Shown here: positions 1-5,238 of the stretch, piece by piece
Position numbering within the stretch: position 1 is the first letter of the stretch
How the letters are laid out: each line of letters starts with the position of its first letter
Assembly (NCBI GenBank): GCA_944391155.1
Contig: CALXSO010000107.1
Span: forward strand, 1-6,609
Direction: 5' to 3'
Length of the DNA stretch: 6,609 bases
Source: an uncultured Clostridia bacterium
GTDB lineage: Bacteria; Bacillota; Clostridia; TANB77; CAG-508
Notes under the pieces: generated by a model
The model's database searches: none
What the model was told of the DNA's origin: nothing
Seen by the model: the letters and a program-made list of their open reading frames with translations, nothing else
Position numbers and translations under genes: made by a program

Positions 1-9
1 GGTTGATAT

Positions 10-73
10 ATAATTATTTTTTATAAATCTCCTAAATGAAATCTTAAAGCTTTTTTTGACAAAAAATAATTAT
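10..73. repeat. 13-bp perfect AT inverted repeat upstream of the small plus-strand gene
   Basis: Positions 10-22 (ATAATTATTTTTT) are the exact reverse complement of 61-73, with 38 bases between the arms. Both arms are pure A/T, so chance in this AT-rich DNA is a real alternative. The right arm directly follows a TTGACA hexamer at 56-61. The pair could be an operator-like site or a weak hairpin upstream of the gene at 148. No function can be assigned. Confidence 0.3.
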
Positions 74-147
74 TATAGCAATCTTTCGGACAAATAACTT
101 TTATAACATACTGAATTGAAACATAAAAATAAAATGGAGGTATCAAA

Positions 148-576
148 ATGGATAATTCAAAATATATTTTAAATGAAATAGGAAAAGGACTTCAAATGGG
201 ATTAGACTCTATTTCCAATATAACTGAAAAGGTAGATAACCAAGAACTTAAAGATGATCTATTAAATCAATATGCTGAATATAGTAGTTTACTAAAAAGA
301 ACAAATGAAGAAATAAGTCATTATTCAGATGTTCCTGAACAACTTAATCCTATGCAAAAGGCTATGGGTTGGGTAAGCATTGAAATGAATACATTAGCAG
401 ATAAAAGTAACTCAAAAATAGCAGAAATGATGTTAAAGGGTACAAATATGGGAATAATTGAAGGTGTTAAATTATGGAATAATAATCCTGATACTACTCA
501 TGAAATAAAATCTATTCTAAAAGATTTTATTGCCTTTCAAGAACATACTGTTGAAAAATTAAAAAAATATTTATAA
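148..576 (+). CDS. small all-helical protein of unknown function, possibly a ferritin-like four-helix bundle
   Basis: This gene encodes 142 residues with no recognised catalytic motif. The start is well supported: a GGAGGT SD (136-141) lies six bases before the ATG. The protein is predicted almost entirely helical, with amphipathic segments at roughly 5-28, 31-58, 68-110 (probably two helices broken near 85) and 116-141, and a short Pro-containing turn (SDVPEQLNP) at 60-68. There is no signal peptide, membrane helix or cysteine, so it should be a soluble cytoplasmic protein. Its shape recalls small ferritin-like or DUF2383-type bundles and similar hypothetical proteins of Clostridia. However, I cannot place a clear ExxH metal-binding pair, so iron binding is not supported. 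It stands alone on the plus strand, convergent with rseP, and a strong terminator follows at 692-729. No good sigma-A promoter is visible in the 147 bases upstream. Confidence 0.85.
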   Translation: MDNSKYILNEIGKGLQMGLDSISNITEKVDNQELKDDLLNQYAEYSSLLKRTNEEISHYSDVPEQLNPMQKAMGWVSIEMNTLADKSNSKIAEMMLKGTNMGIIEGVKLWNNNPDTTHEIKSILKDFIAFQEHTVEKLKKYL

Positions 577-730
577 GGTATCGAAGCTATATTAGTATGG
601 CTTACGCAGGTCTTTTTATAGGTAACCTTTCTTGTTGTACACGGAAAAATCCACATATGGTAAAGATAAAAGTTGATTTTCCCTATCAATAAGAAAGGTA
701 CGTCCTTTAAGACATACCTTTCTCTTTTTC
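577..730 (+). ncRNA. candidate structured 3' UTR or small RNA with competing hairpins
   Basis: This gap between two convergent stop codons is rich in complementary segments when read as plus-strand RNA. A local hairpin at 582-606 has an eight-pair arm (584-591 with 596-603), a TTAG loop and two more pairs across one bulged A. Segment 625-637 can form 13 consecutive pairs, one of them G-U, with 687-699. Inside that, 643-651 can pair with 675-682 with one bulge. Bases 575-581 (AAGGTAT) are also complementary to 714-720. The 3' end is a Rho-independent terminator. The 687-699 arm overlaps the terminator's left arm, so the two folds exclude each other. I do not recognise a known riboswitch, 6S or SRP RNA here. 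It may simply be the 3' UTR of the gene ending at 576; an independent RNA is speculative. Confidence 0.35.
692..729 (+). terminator. Rho-independent terminator after the small plus-strand gene
   Basis: AGAAAGGTA (692-700) pairs perfectly with TACCTTTCT (715-723). After one C/A mismatch the stem continues with GTC/GAC, closing a six-base loop at 705-710. A C and five T follow (724-729). The U-tract is on the plus-strand side, so it serves the gene ending at 576. On the minus strand the same stem is followed by TATTGATAGGG, a poor tail, so it would stop rseP transcription only weakly. It ends 13 bases before the rseP stop codon. Confidence 0.75.
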
Positions 731-742
731 TAAACATTCTTT

Positions 743-1996
743 TTAAAATATTCTAAGTACATCATTATAAGCTACATATAGTGATAATACTATTAAAAAC
801 GAAAACCCTAATAATTGTATATTTATTTCTGTCTCTTGCTTCATTGGCTTTCTTCTAATCGCTTCTATAATTAATATCAATATTTTTCCACCATCTAATG
901 CTGGTATTGGTAATAAATTAGTTACTCCCAATGATAATGAAATTAATGCTAATAGATAAATAAATTCTTGAAATCCATTTGTTTTTGCTACTGTTTCTGC
1001 TATACCTACTGGACCCATCATTTGATCTAATCCAACTCTACCTGTAAATAATTGTTTTAAATTATCTACTATTGATAAACTAAAATTTTTAGTTTCTTCT
1101 AATCCATAGATTAAATGATTTATTATTGTATCTTCTGCTGGTTTTAAGTTCACACCTAGATAATATGTTGACACATGGTCAGGTGTCAATTCTATACTTA
1201 AAGTTTCATTTCCTCTTTCTATTGTTAATAATACTGTTCCTATTCCTTTTTGTTGAATTATCTGAGCAACTTTTTCTGGACTTTCATTTACATCTTCATC
1301 ATTTATTTTTATTATTTTATCATTTGTTTTTATTCCTTGTTTTTCTGCCGCACTACCTTTTTCTACTGCTATTACTTTACATTTCTCATCTAAATATAAT
1401 CCTGTAGTTTTAGATGTTATTTCAGTTAAATTTGTTTTGTATTCTTTGATTTCTCCATCTCTTTCTATTTTAATTGTAATTTGCCTATTTTCATTTAGAT
1501 TTTTTGTTACCTCATCTAAATCATATTTACTCTTTATTTTTTTACCATCTGCTTCAATTATTTTATCACCAGACTCAATTCCTATCTCCTGTGCAGCATA
1601 TCCATCTAATACACTTCCTACAGTATTACTAATATAGTTTCCTGTGCTTGACATCAAAATAAAAAATACTATCAATCCAAATATTATATTAACAGCTGCT
1701 CCTGCAAATACAATTGCTAATCTTTTTGGAATACTTGCCTTTGAAAATGAACCTTCTTCCTCAGATTTCTCATCTTCACCTTCCATACTACAAAATCCAC
1801 CCAATGGAATTAATCTTACTGTATATTTTGTTTCTTTTCCTTGCTTCTTCCATATCACAGGACCAAATCCTATTGAAAATTCATTTACTTTTACTTTGCA
1901 TTTTTTCGCAACTAGCATATGCCCTGCCTCATGTATTAATATTAACACTCCCAATAAGATTATAATTTTTATCGCTGAAATTAAAAAGGTTATCAA
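743..1996 (-). CDS. rseP: RseP/RasP-type site-2 intramembrane metalloprotease
   Basis: This is a zinc protease of the S2P family (M50). It cleaves transmembrane segments of anti-sigma factors and leftover signal peptides inside the membrane. The 417-residue product has HEAGH at 22-26 (two His ligands and the catalytic Glu) in the first membrane helix. The third metal ligand is D368 in the LDG motif (LLPIPALDGG, 361-370). Other family marks are FSIGFGP (40-46), a PLGGF loop near 64-68, a second membrane helix near 93-115, and GPVGIAETV (328-336) before the C-terminal helices. Between helices two and three lie two PDZ-like repeats (about 125-180 and 205-262), each with an AA..xGI..xDKI pattern. 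The length matches two-PDZ enzymes such as B. subtilis RasP. The start is TTG, chosen because a near-perfect AAGGAGG lies six bases upstream and the next ATG (residue 27) would cut off the active-site motif. It lies 162 bp from cdsA behind a likely terminator. Confidence 0.96.
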   Translation of the reverse strand: MITFLISAIKIIILLGVLILIHEAGHMLVAKKCKVKVNEFSIGFGPVIWKKQGKETKYTVRLIPLGGFCSMEGEDEKSEEEGSFSKASIPKRLAIVFAGAAVNIIFGLIVFFILMSSTGNYISNTVGSVLDGYAAQEIGIESGDKIIEADGKKIKSKYDLDEVTKNLNENRQITIKIERDGEIKEYKTNLTEITSKTTGLYLDEKCKVIAVEKGSAAEKQGIKTNDKIIKINDEDVNESPEKVAQIIQQKGIGTVLLTIERGNETLSIELTPDHVSTYYLGVNLKPAEDTIINHLIYGLEETKNFSLSIVDNLKQLFTGRVGLDQMMGPVGIAETVAKTNGFQEFIYLLALISLSLGVTNLLPIPALDGGKILILIIEAIRRKPMKQETEINIQLLGFSFLIVLSLYVAYNDVLRIF

Positions 1997-2002
1997 TTTA
2001 TT

Positions 2003-2009
2003 CCTCCTT
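2003..2009 (-). promoter_or_regulatory. strong SD deciding the TTG start of rseP
   Basis: Read on the minus strand, AAGGAGG lies six bases before TTG at 1996-1994. It is the strongest ribosome binding site in the window and compensates for the weaker start codon. Confidence 0.85.
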
Positions 2010-2047
2010 CTAGACTATAATCTTCTATATATTTTATGCCACTTCAT

Positions 2048-2070
2048 ACTAAAAATTATAAATTTTTAGT
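2048..2070. repeat. perfect 10-bp palindrome with 3-base spacer upstream of rseP
   Basis: ACTAAAAATT (2048-2057), ATA, AATTTTTAGT (2061-2070) form a perfect inverted repeat about 52 bp before the rseP start. On the minus strand its centre reads TATAAT (2060-2055), a consensus -10 hexamer, but no good -35 is found 16-18 bp upstream (CTCTTT or TCTTTT). No U-tract follows on the minus strand, so it is not a terminator for cdsA. It could be an operator over an rseP promoter, or chance symmetry in AT-rich DNA. Confidence 0.4.
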
Positions 2071-2074
2071 ATTT

Positions 2075-2103
2075 AAAAAAGAGAAAAGTTATCTTTCTCT
2101 TTT
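2075..2103 (-). terminator. probable intrinsic terminator between cdsA and rseP
   Basis: In the minus-strand transcript the stem AAAAGAGAAAG (2103-2093) pairs across an ATAA loop with CTTTTCTCTTTT (2088-2077), with one bulged base, and a run of six U follows (2080-2075). GC content is low, with three G-C pairs, so termination may be partial. In the plus direction the stem is followed by TTTTGTTT, but no plus-strand gene reads towards it. It would end the pyrH-to-cdsA transcript 56 bp past the cdsA stop and partly isolate rseP. Confidence 0.6.
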
Positions 2104-2158
2104 GTTTATGCCTTAGAAAATTTTAGCATTAATATTTACAATATATATTTTAAATCTT

Positions 2159-2962
2159 TTATAATAATGTAAAAAATATATAAGCAAATGGTGCTAAAAA
2201 GATTAAACTATCTATTCTGTCTAACATTCCACCATGTCCAGGTATTAAATTACTATAATCTTTTATGTCGACATATCTTTTTATACTTGATGCTGTAAAA
2301 TCTCCTATTTGACCAATTAAACTTAATATTAGTGCCATTATCCCTACATATATGTATGAATAATTTGTTCCCCAATATGTATTTGCAAAATACGTATACA
2401 ACAATATTATTACAATTGCACCTATTGTTCCTGCCAAGCATCCTTCTATTGATTTTTTGGGACTAACTTTACTAAATTTATGTTTTCCAAATTTTTTTCC
2501 TATAAAATATGCAAATATGTCTGTACCCCATGCAGCAAATATCGCATACCAAATTAATATTTTACCATTATCCATTCCATCAATTATTGCTACAAACATC
2601 ATAAAAAACACTACATAAAATATTCCTAATAAGGTATATGCCACATCTTTAAATGTTACTTTCATGTTTGTTGCTATAACATGAGAAAATAAAACTAAGA
2701 AAATTACTGGTATTGCTAAAATTGTTATCACTGACAAAAATTCTTGCGGTATTACATGTATTAACGCTATGCTAATACAACTAACGTACGCAACCCATCT
2801 GATTGGTTTACATACTTTTGATATTGCATTTAAATATTCGTCCATAGCTAATATTGCTACTATTGTTAGTAATATATCTACTACATATTTATTTCCAATT
2901 AATAATGTTATTAACACTAAAGGAAATCCTAGTAGTCCTGAAGTTATTCTTTTTATATCCAT
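2159..2962 (-). CDS. cdsA: phosphatidate cytidylyltransferase (CDP-diacylglycerol synthase)
   Basis: CdsA converts phosphatidic acid and CTP to CDP-diacylglycerol and pyrophosphate, the branch point for bacterial phospholipids, in the cytoplasmic membrane. The 267-residue protein is mostly hydrophobic, with about seven or eight predicted membrane helices, and its length is normal for the family. The family signature is intact near the C-terminus: SSIKR (225-229), KD (234-235), then PGHGGMLDRID (241-251), which carries the metal- and CTP-binding residues. A second conserved block, WGTDIFAYFIGKKFGKHK (145-162), leads to SPKKSIEG (167-174). The start is placed at the second of two in-frame ATGs because AAGGA (2973-2969) lies six bases before it. 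The first ATG, at 2977, has no convincing SD and would add five residues (MKGKE). It follows uppS by 27 bp and looks co-transcribed with it. The usual downstream partner dxr is missing. Confidence 0.96.
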   Translation of the reverse strand: MDIKRITSGLLGFPLVLITLLIGNKYVVDILLTIVAILAMDEYLNAISKVCKPIRWVAYVSCISIALIHVIPQEFLSVITILAIPVIFLVLFSHVIATNMKVTFKDVAYTLLGIFYVVFFMMFVAIIDGMDNGKILIWYAIFAAWGTDIFAYFIGKKFGKHKFSKVSPKKSIEGCLAGTIGAIVIILLYTYFANTYWGTNYSYIYVGIMALILSLIGQIGDFTASSIKRYVDIKDYSNLIPGHGGMLDRIDSLIFLAPFAYIFFTLL

Positions 2963-2968
2963 TTCTTT

Positions 2969-2973
2969 TCCTT
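2969..2973 (-). promoter_or_regulatory. SD deciding the cdsA start
   Basis: AAGGA on the minus strand is six bases before the ATG at 2962-2960. It falls inside the codons of the alternative upstream ATG (2977), which itself has only AATTTTAG in front, so the downstream ATG is preferred. Confidence 0.6.
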
Positions 2974-2989
2974 TCATCTAAAATTGTTT

Positions 2990-3697
2990 TTAGTTTGCAC
3001 CAAATTTTCTTGTTCTTTTTTTATATTCAATTATTGCTTTATCTAAATCTTCTTCATTAAAATCTGGCCAATTTTTTTGTACAAATAATAATTCTGAATA
3101 TGCTATTTGCCATAACAAAAAATTACTTATTCTTTCTTCTCCACTTGTTCTTATTACTAAATCTGGATCTGGTTGATCTTTTGTATATAAATTTTCCTGT
3201 ACTGTATTTTCTGTTATTTCTTCTGGCAAAATTTCGTTGTTTTGTACTTTTTCAGCAATTTTTCTTACTGCCCTAACTATCTCATCTCTTCCCCCATAAT
3301 TTAATGCTATATTAAATACTATTCCTGTATTATTCTTTGTTCTTTCCATACAGTTTTGTATACTTTTTTGCATTTTATCTGATAATTTATTGGGATTTCC
3401 TATAATATTTATTTTAATATTTTCTAAATCTGCTCTTTTACCAAAATCATCTAAATAATTTTGCAATATAGTCATTATTGCTGATACTTCTTCTGTAGTT
3501 CTTTTCCAGTTCTCAGTTGAAAACACATATGCAGTTAGATATTTTATTCCTATTTTATTTGCATATCTTACTATCTTTTCCAATGTATCTGCACCTTTTT
3601 TATGTCCAAAACTGGCTGGTTTTCCTTGGGCTTTTGCCCATCTTCTATTTCCATCTAATATAAATGCAATATGCTTAGGCAAAGTATTATCTTCCAT
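2990..3697 (-). CDS. uppS: undecaprenyl diphosphate synthase (cis-prenyltransferase)
   Basis: UppS adds eight isopentenyl units in cis to farnesyl diphosphate to give C55 undecaprenyl diphosphate, the carrier for peptidoglycan and wall polymers. It is a soluble, membrane-associated homodimer. The 235-residue product carries all family blocks: HIAFILDGNRRWA (9-21) with the Mg-binding D15; GH at 31-32; AYVFSTENWKR (56-66), the substrate loop; NYGGRDEI (133-140); and the C-terminal DPDLVIRTSGE (177-187), followed by SNFLLWQ (191-197) and the metal-site Glu in YSEL (E202). Nothing is missing. The ATG has AGAGGG six bases upstream (3709-3704). It begins 29 bp after the FPP synthase gene, whose product is its allylic substrate, and is followed 27 bp later by cdsA, so co-transcription is very likely. 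Confidence 0.97.
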   Translation of the reverse strand: MEDNTLPKHIAFILDGNRRWAKAQGKPASFGHKKGADTLEKIVRYANKIGIKYLTAYVFSTENWKRTTEEVSAIMTILQNYLDDFGKRADLENIKINIIGNPNKLSDKMQKSIQNCMERTKNNTGIVFNIALNYGGRDEIVRAVRKIAEKVQNNEILPEEITENTVQENLYTKDQPDPDLVIRTSGEERISNFLLWQIAYSELLFVQKNWPDFNEEDLDKAIIEYKKRTRKFGAN

Positions 3698-3726
3698 CTC
3701 AATCCCTCTTACTTTCTATAGTATTT

Positions 3727-4617
3727 TTATTTATTTCTCTCTGCAATATATTCTGCTAAATCTCCAAGAAATTTTGCTTTTTCACCAAATAATTCTAATT
3801 CTTTTTTTGCTTCTACTATTATTTTTTTTAACTCATTTTTTGCACCTGCTAACCCGTATTGTGATACATATGTACACTTTTTCATTTCTTTATCATTACC
3901 TACAGGTTTTCCTAAAATCTTTTCATCACCTTCTTCAGATAAAATATCATCTTTTATCTGAAATGCCAAACCTATTTTTTCTGCATAACTTGTTACTGCA
4001 TCTAGTTCTTTATTTGTTGCATTTGCAAGAATTGCCCCCATTCTTACAGGTAATTTTATTAATTCTCCTGTTTTATATGTATGTATATATTTTAATTGCT
4101 CATTATTTATTTTTTTACCTTCAAATTCTGTATCAATATATTCTCCTGCAATCATTTTCCCTACAGCAATTGTAAATTCTTGTAAGATTTGTATTTTACG
4201 TTTCAATTCTTCTGGATTTTCTGTATTTTTTATATCATCACTTATTATTTTATATCCAAAATTAAATAATTCATCACCTGCAAGTATTGCTGTTGCTTCA
4301 TTGAATTTTTTATGATTTGTTAATTTTCCATGCCTCAAATCATCATTATCTATTCCTGGTAAATCATCATGTATTAAAATAAAATTATGTATCATCTCTA
4401 TTGCTACTGCATATGGCATACATATTTTATAATCATCACAAAACAATTGGTATGTTGAAAGCAATAAAATTGGTCTTATTCTTTTTCCACCTGCGAGTAA
4501 ACTGTATTCCATAGCTATATATAATTCTTTTTCCATCGAATCTTCTTGTGGCAAACTATTTTTTAATTCAAAATTTATTATTTCTTGATATTTCTTTAAA
4601 TTCTCTTTGAATTCCAT
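3727..4617 (-). CDS. ispA: polyprenyl synthetase, probably (2E,6E)-farnesyl diphosphate synthase
   Basis: This trans-prenyl synthase should condense isopentenyl diphosphate with dimethylallyl and geranyl diphosphate to make FPP. Its 296 residues fit bacterial FPP synthases. LLAGGKRIRP (40-49) is the IPP and phosphate-binding block. The first Asp-rich motif is DDLPGID (84-90) and has the two-residue insertion of bacterial FPP synthases. F79, five residues before it, is the bulky chain-length stop that favours C15. Later blocks are AGDELFN (113-119), KTGELI (182-187), FQIKDD (219-224) and LGKPVGND (235-242). One oddity: the second Asp-rich motif reads DDILS instead of the usual DDILD, so its third Asp is Ser227. 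The rest of the enzyme looks intact. The only upstream SD (AGGAG) is 14 bases from the ATG, which is long, but no other start codon lies between it and the in-frame stop. A C20 product cannot be excluded. It sits between frr and uppS. Confidence 0.93.
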   Translation of the reverse strand: MEFKENLKKYQEIINFELKNSLPQEDSMEKELYIAMEYSLLAGGKRIRPILLLSTYQLFCDDYKICMPYAVAIEMIHNFILIHDDLPGIDNDDLRHGKLTNHKKFNEATAILAGDELFNFGYKIISDDIKNTENPEELKRKIQILQEFTIAVGKMIAGEYIDTEFEGKKINNEQLKYIHTYKTGELIKLPVRMGAILANATNKELDAVTSYAEKIGLAFQIKDDILSEEGDEKILGKPVGNDKEMKKCTYVSQYGLAGAKNELKKIIVEAKKELELFGEKAKFLGDLAEYIAERNK

Positions 4618-4631
4618 TTTTTGCTTTTTTA

Positions 4632-4636
4632 CTCCT
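4632..4636 (-). promoter_or_regulatory. distant SD of the FPP synthase gene
   Basis: AGGAG lies 14 bases before the ATG at 4617, against five to seven for most genes here. The spacer is A-rich and contains no alternative start codon. Translation initiation may be reduced. Confidence 0.45.
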
Positions 4637-4646
4637 ATTTAAATCT

Positions 4647-4672
4647 ATGTATTTCATATTATTAAAATACAT
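4647..4672 (-). repeat. 8-bp inverted repeat in the frr-ispA gap
   Basis: ATGTATTT (4647-4654) and AAATACAT (4665-4672) are exact reverse complements around a ten-base loop, beginning at the frr stop codon. No U-tract follows in the minus transcript, so it is not a terminator. It could be a weak mRNA hairpin at the 3' end of frr within the longest gap of the operon core (54 bp), or chance in AT-rich DNA. Confidence 0.3.
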
Positions 4673-5220
4673 TATACAGACATAATTTCTTTTTCTTTCT
4701 TTTCAAGTATTTGATCTATTTCTTCAATGTTTTTGTCTGTTATTTTTTGTATTTCATTCTCTGCTTGTTTTAATTCATCCTCTGTTATATTTCCTTGTTT
4801 TTGCTCTGATTTTGCTTCCTCTATTCCATCTCTTCTAACCGCTCTTATTGCAATTTTTGCTTCTTCTGCCATTTTTTTAATTTCTTTTACTAATTCTTTT
4901 CTTCTTTCTTCGTTTAATTCTGGAAATGCAAGTCTTATTACCTTTCCATCATTATTTGGATTAATTCCTATATCTGATGCAAGTATTGCTTTTTCTATAT
5001 CTTTTAATACACTTAAGTCCCAAGGTTGAATTAAAATCATTCTAGCTTCTGGTACTGATATTCCTGCTACTTGATTTATTGGTGTAGGTGTACCATAATA
5101 ATCTATTTTAACTTTATTTAAAATTGCTGGATTTGCTCTTCCAGCTCTAACTTCTGCTAACTTTTCTGCATAAACACTAATTGTTTTTTCCATTCTTTCT
5201 TTTAAATTTGTATAATCCAT
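4672..5220 (-). CDS. frr: ribosome recycling factor
   Basis: RRF works with EF-G to split the post-termination ribosome from mRNA. It is a soluble protein of a long three-helix bundle plus a small beta/alpha domain. From the chosen start the protein has 182 residues (typical about 185). RAGRANPAILNKV (26-38) ends helix one and leads into IDYYGTPTPINQVA (40-53). The small domain includes ILIQPWD (63-69) and NPNNDGKVIRL (89-99). AIRAVRRDG (128-136) carries the conserved basic residues that contact 23S rRNA. The C-terminal helix ends KKEKEIMSV. The start at 5220 is preferred because GGGAGAG lies six bases upstream; the in-frame ATG at 5235 would add MGEIK, has only a weak AGAAG, and would give 187 residues. 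Eighteen bases separate it from the preceding membrane-protein gene. Confidence 0.97.
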   Translation of the reverse strand: MDYTNLKERMEKTISVYAEKLAEVRAGRANPAILNKVKIDYYGTPTPINQVAGISVPEARMILIQPWDLSVLKDIEKAILASDIGINPNNDGKVIRLAFPELNEERRKELVKEIKKMAEEAKIAIRAVRRDGIEEAKSEQKQGNITEDELKQAENEIQKITDKNIEEIDQILEKKEKEIMSV

Positions 5221-5226
5221 TTTAAT

Positions 5227-5233
5227 CTCTCCC
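5227..5233 (-). promoter_or_regulatory. SD deciding the frr start
   Basis: GGGAGAG on the minus strand sits six bases before the ATG at 5220-5218 and overlaps the first codons of the alternative ATG at 5235. This supports the shorter protein. Confidence 0.6.
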
Positions 5234-5238
5234 ATCTT

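Noticed and set aside
31..36. AGGAGA on the minus strand as the ribosome site of a leftward gene
   Set aside because: No ATG, GTG or TTG follows within a usable distance before the window edge.
56..84. TTGACA at 56-61 as the -35 of a promoter for the small plus-strand gene
   Set aside because: At 16-18 bp spacing the -10 positions read GCAATC, CAATCT or AATCTT, which do not resemble TATAAT. The AT-rich TATTAT and TTATAG are only 9-11 bp away, too close for sigma-A.
85..116. Sigma-H-like promoter (GGA near 88 and ACTGAAT at 110-116)
   Set aside because: The downstream element fits RnnGAAT, but the upstream match is poor (TTCGGACAA) and the spacer is about 16 bases where 11-12 is expected.
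577..730. Identification of the intergenic RNA as a T-box, 6S RNA, SRP RNA or c-di-GMP riboswitch
   Set aside because: None of the sequence hallmarks I know for these classes is present, and there is no downstream plus-strand gene to control.
537..737. Minus-strand open frame of 66 codons across the end of the small gene and the intergenic gap
   Set aside because: It reads through the terminator hairpin, overlaps a well-supported gene, lacks an SD and gives an unrecognisable protein.
1644..2069. Plus-strand open frame antisense to the rseP start region
   Set aside because: It is a shadow of the AT-rich rseP frame: no SD, low-complexity Phe/Ile/Pro/Asn composition, and the opposite strand has full family motifs.
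3774..4175. Plus-strand open frame antisense to the FPP synthase gene
   Set aside because: It encodes a Leu/Phe/His-rich low-complexity product typical of the complement of Lys/Glu-rich coding sequence, with no ribosome site.
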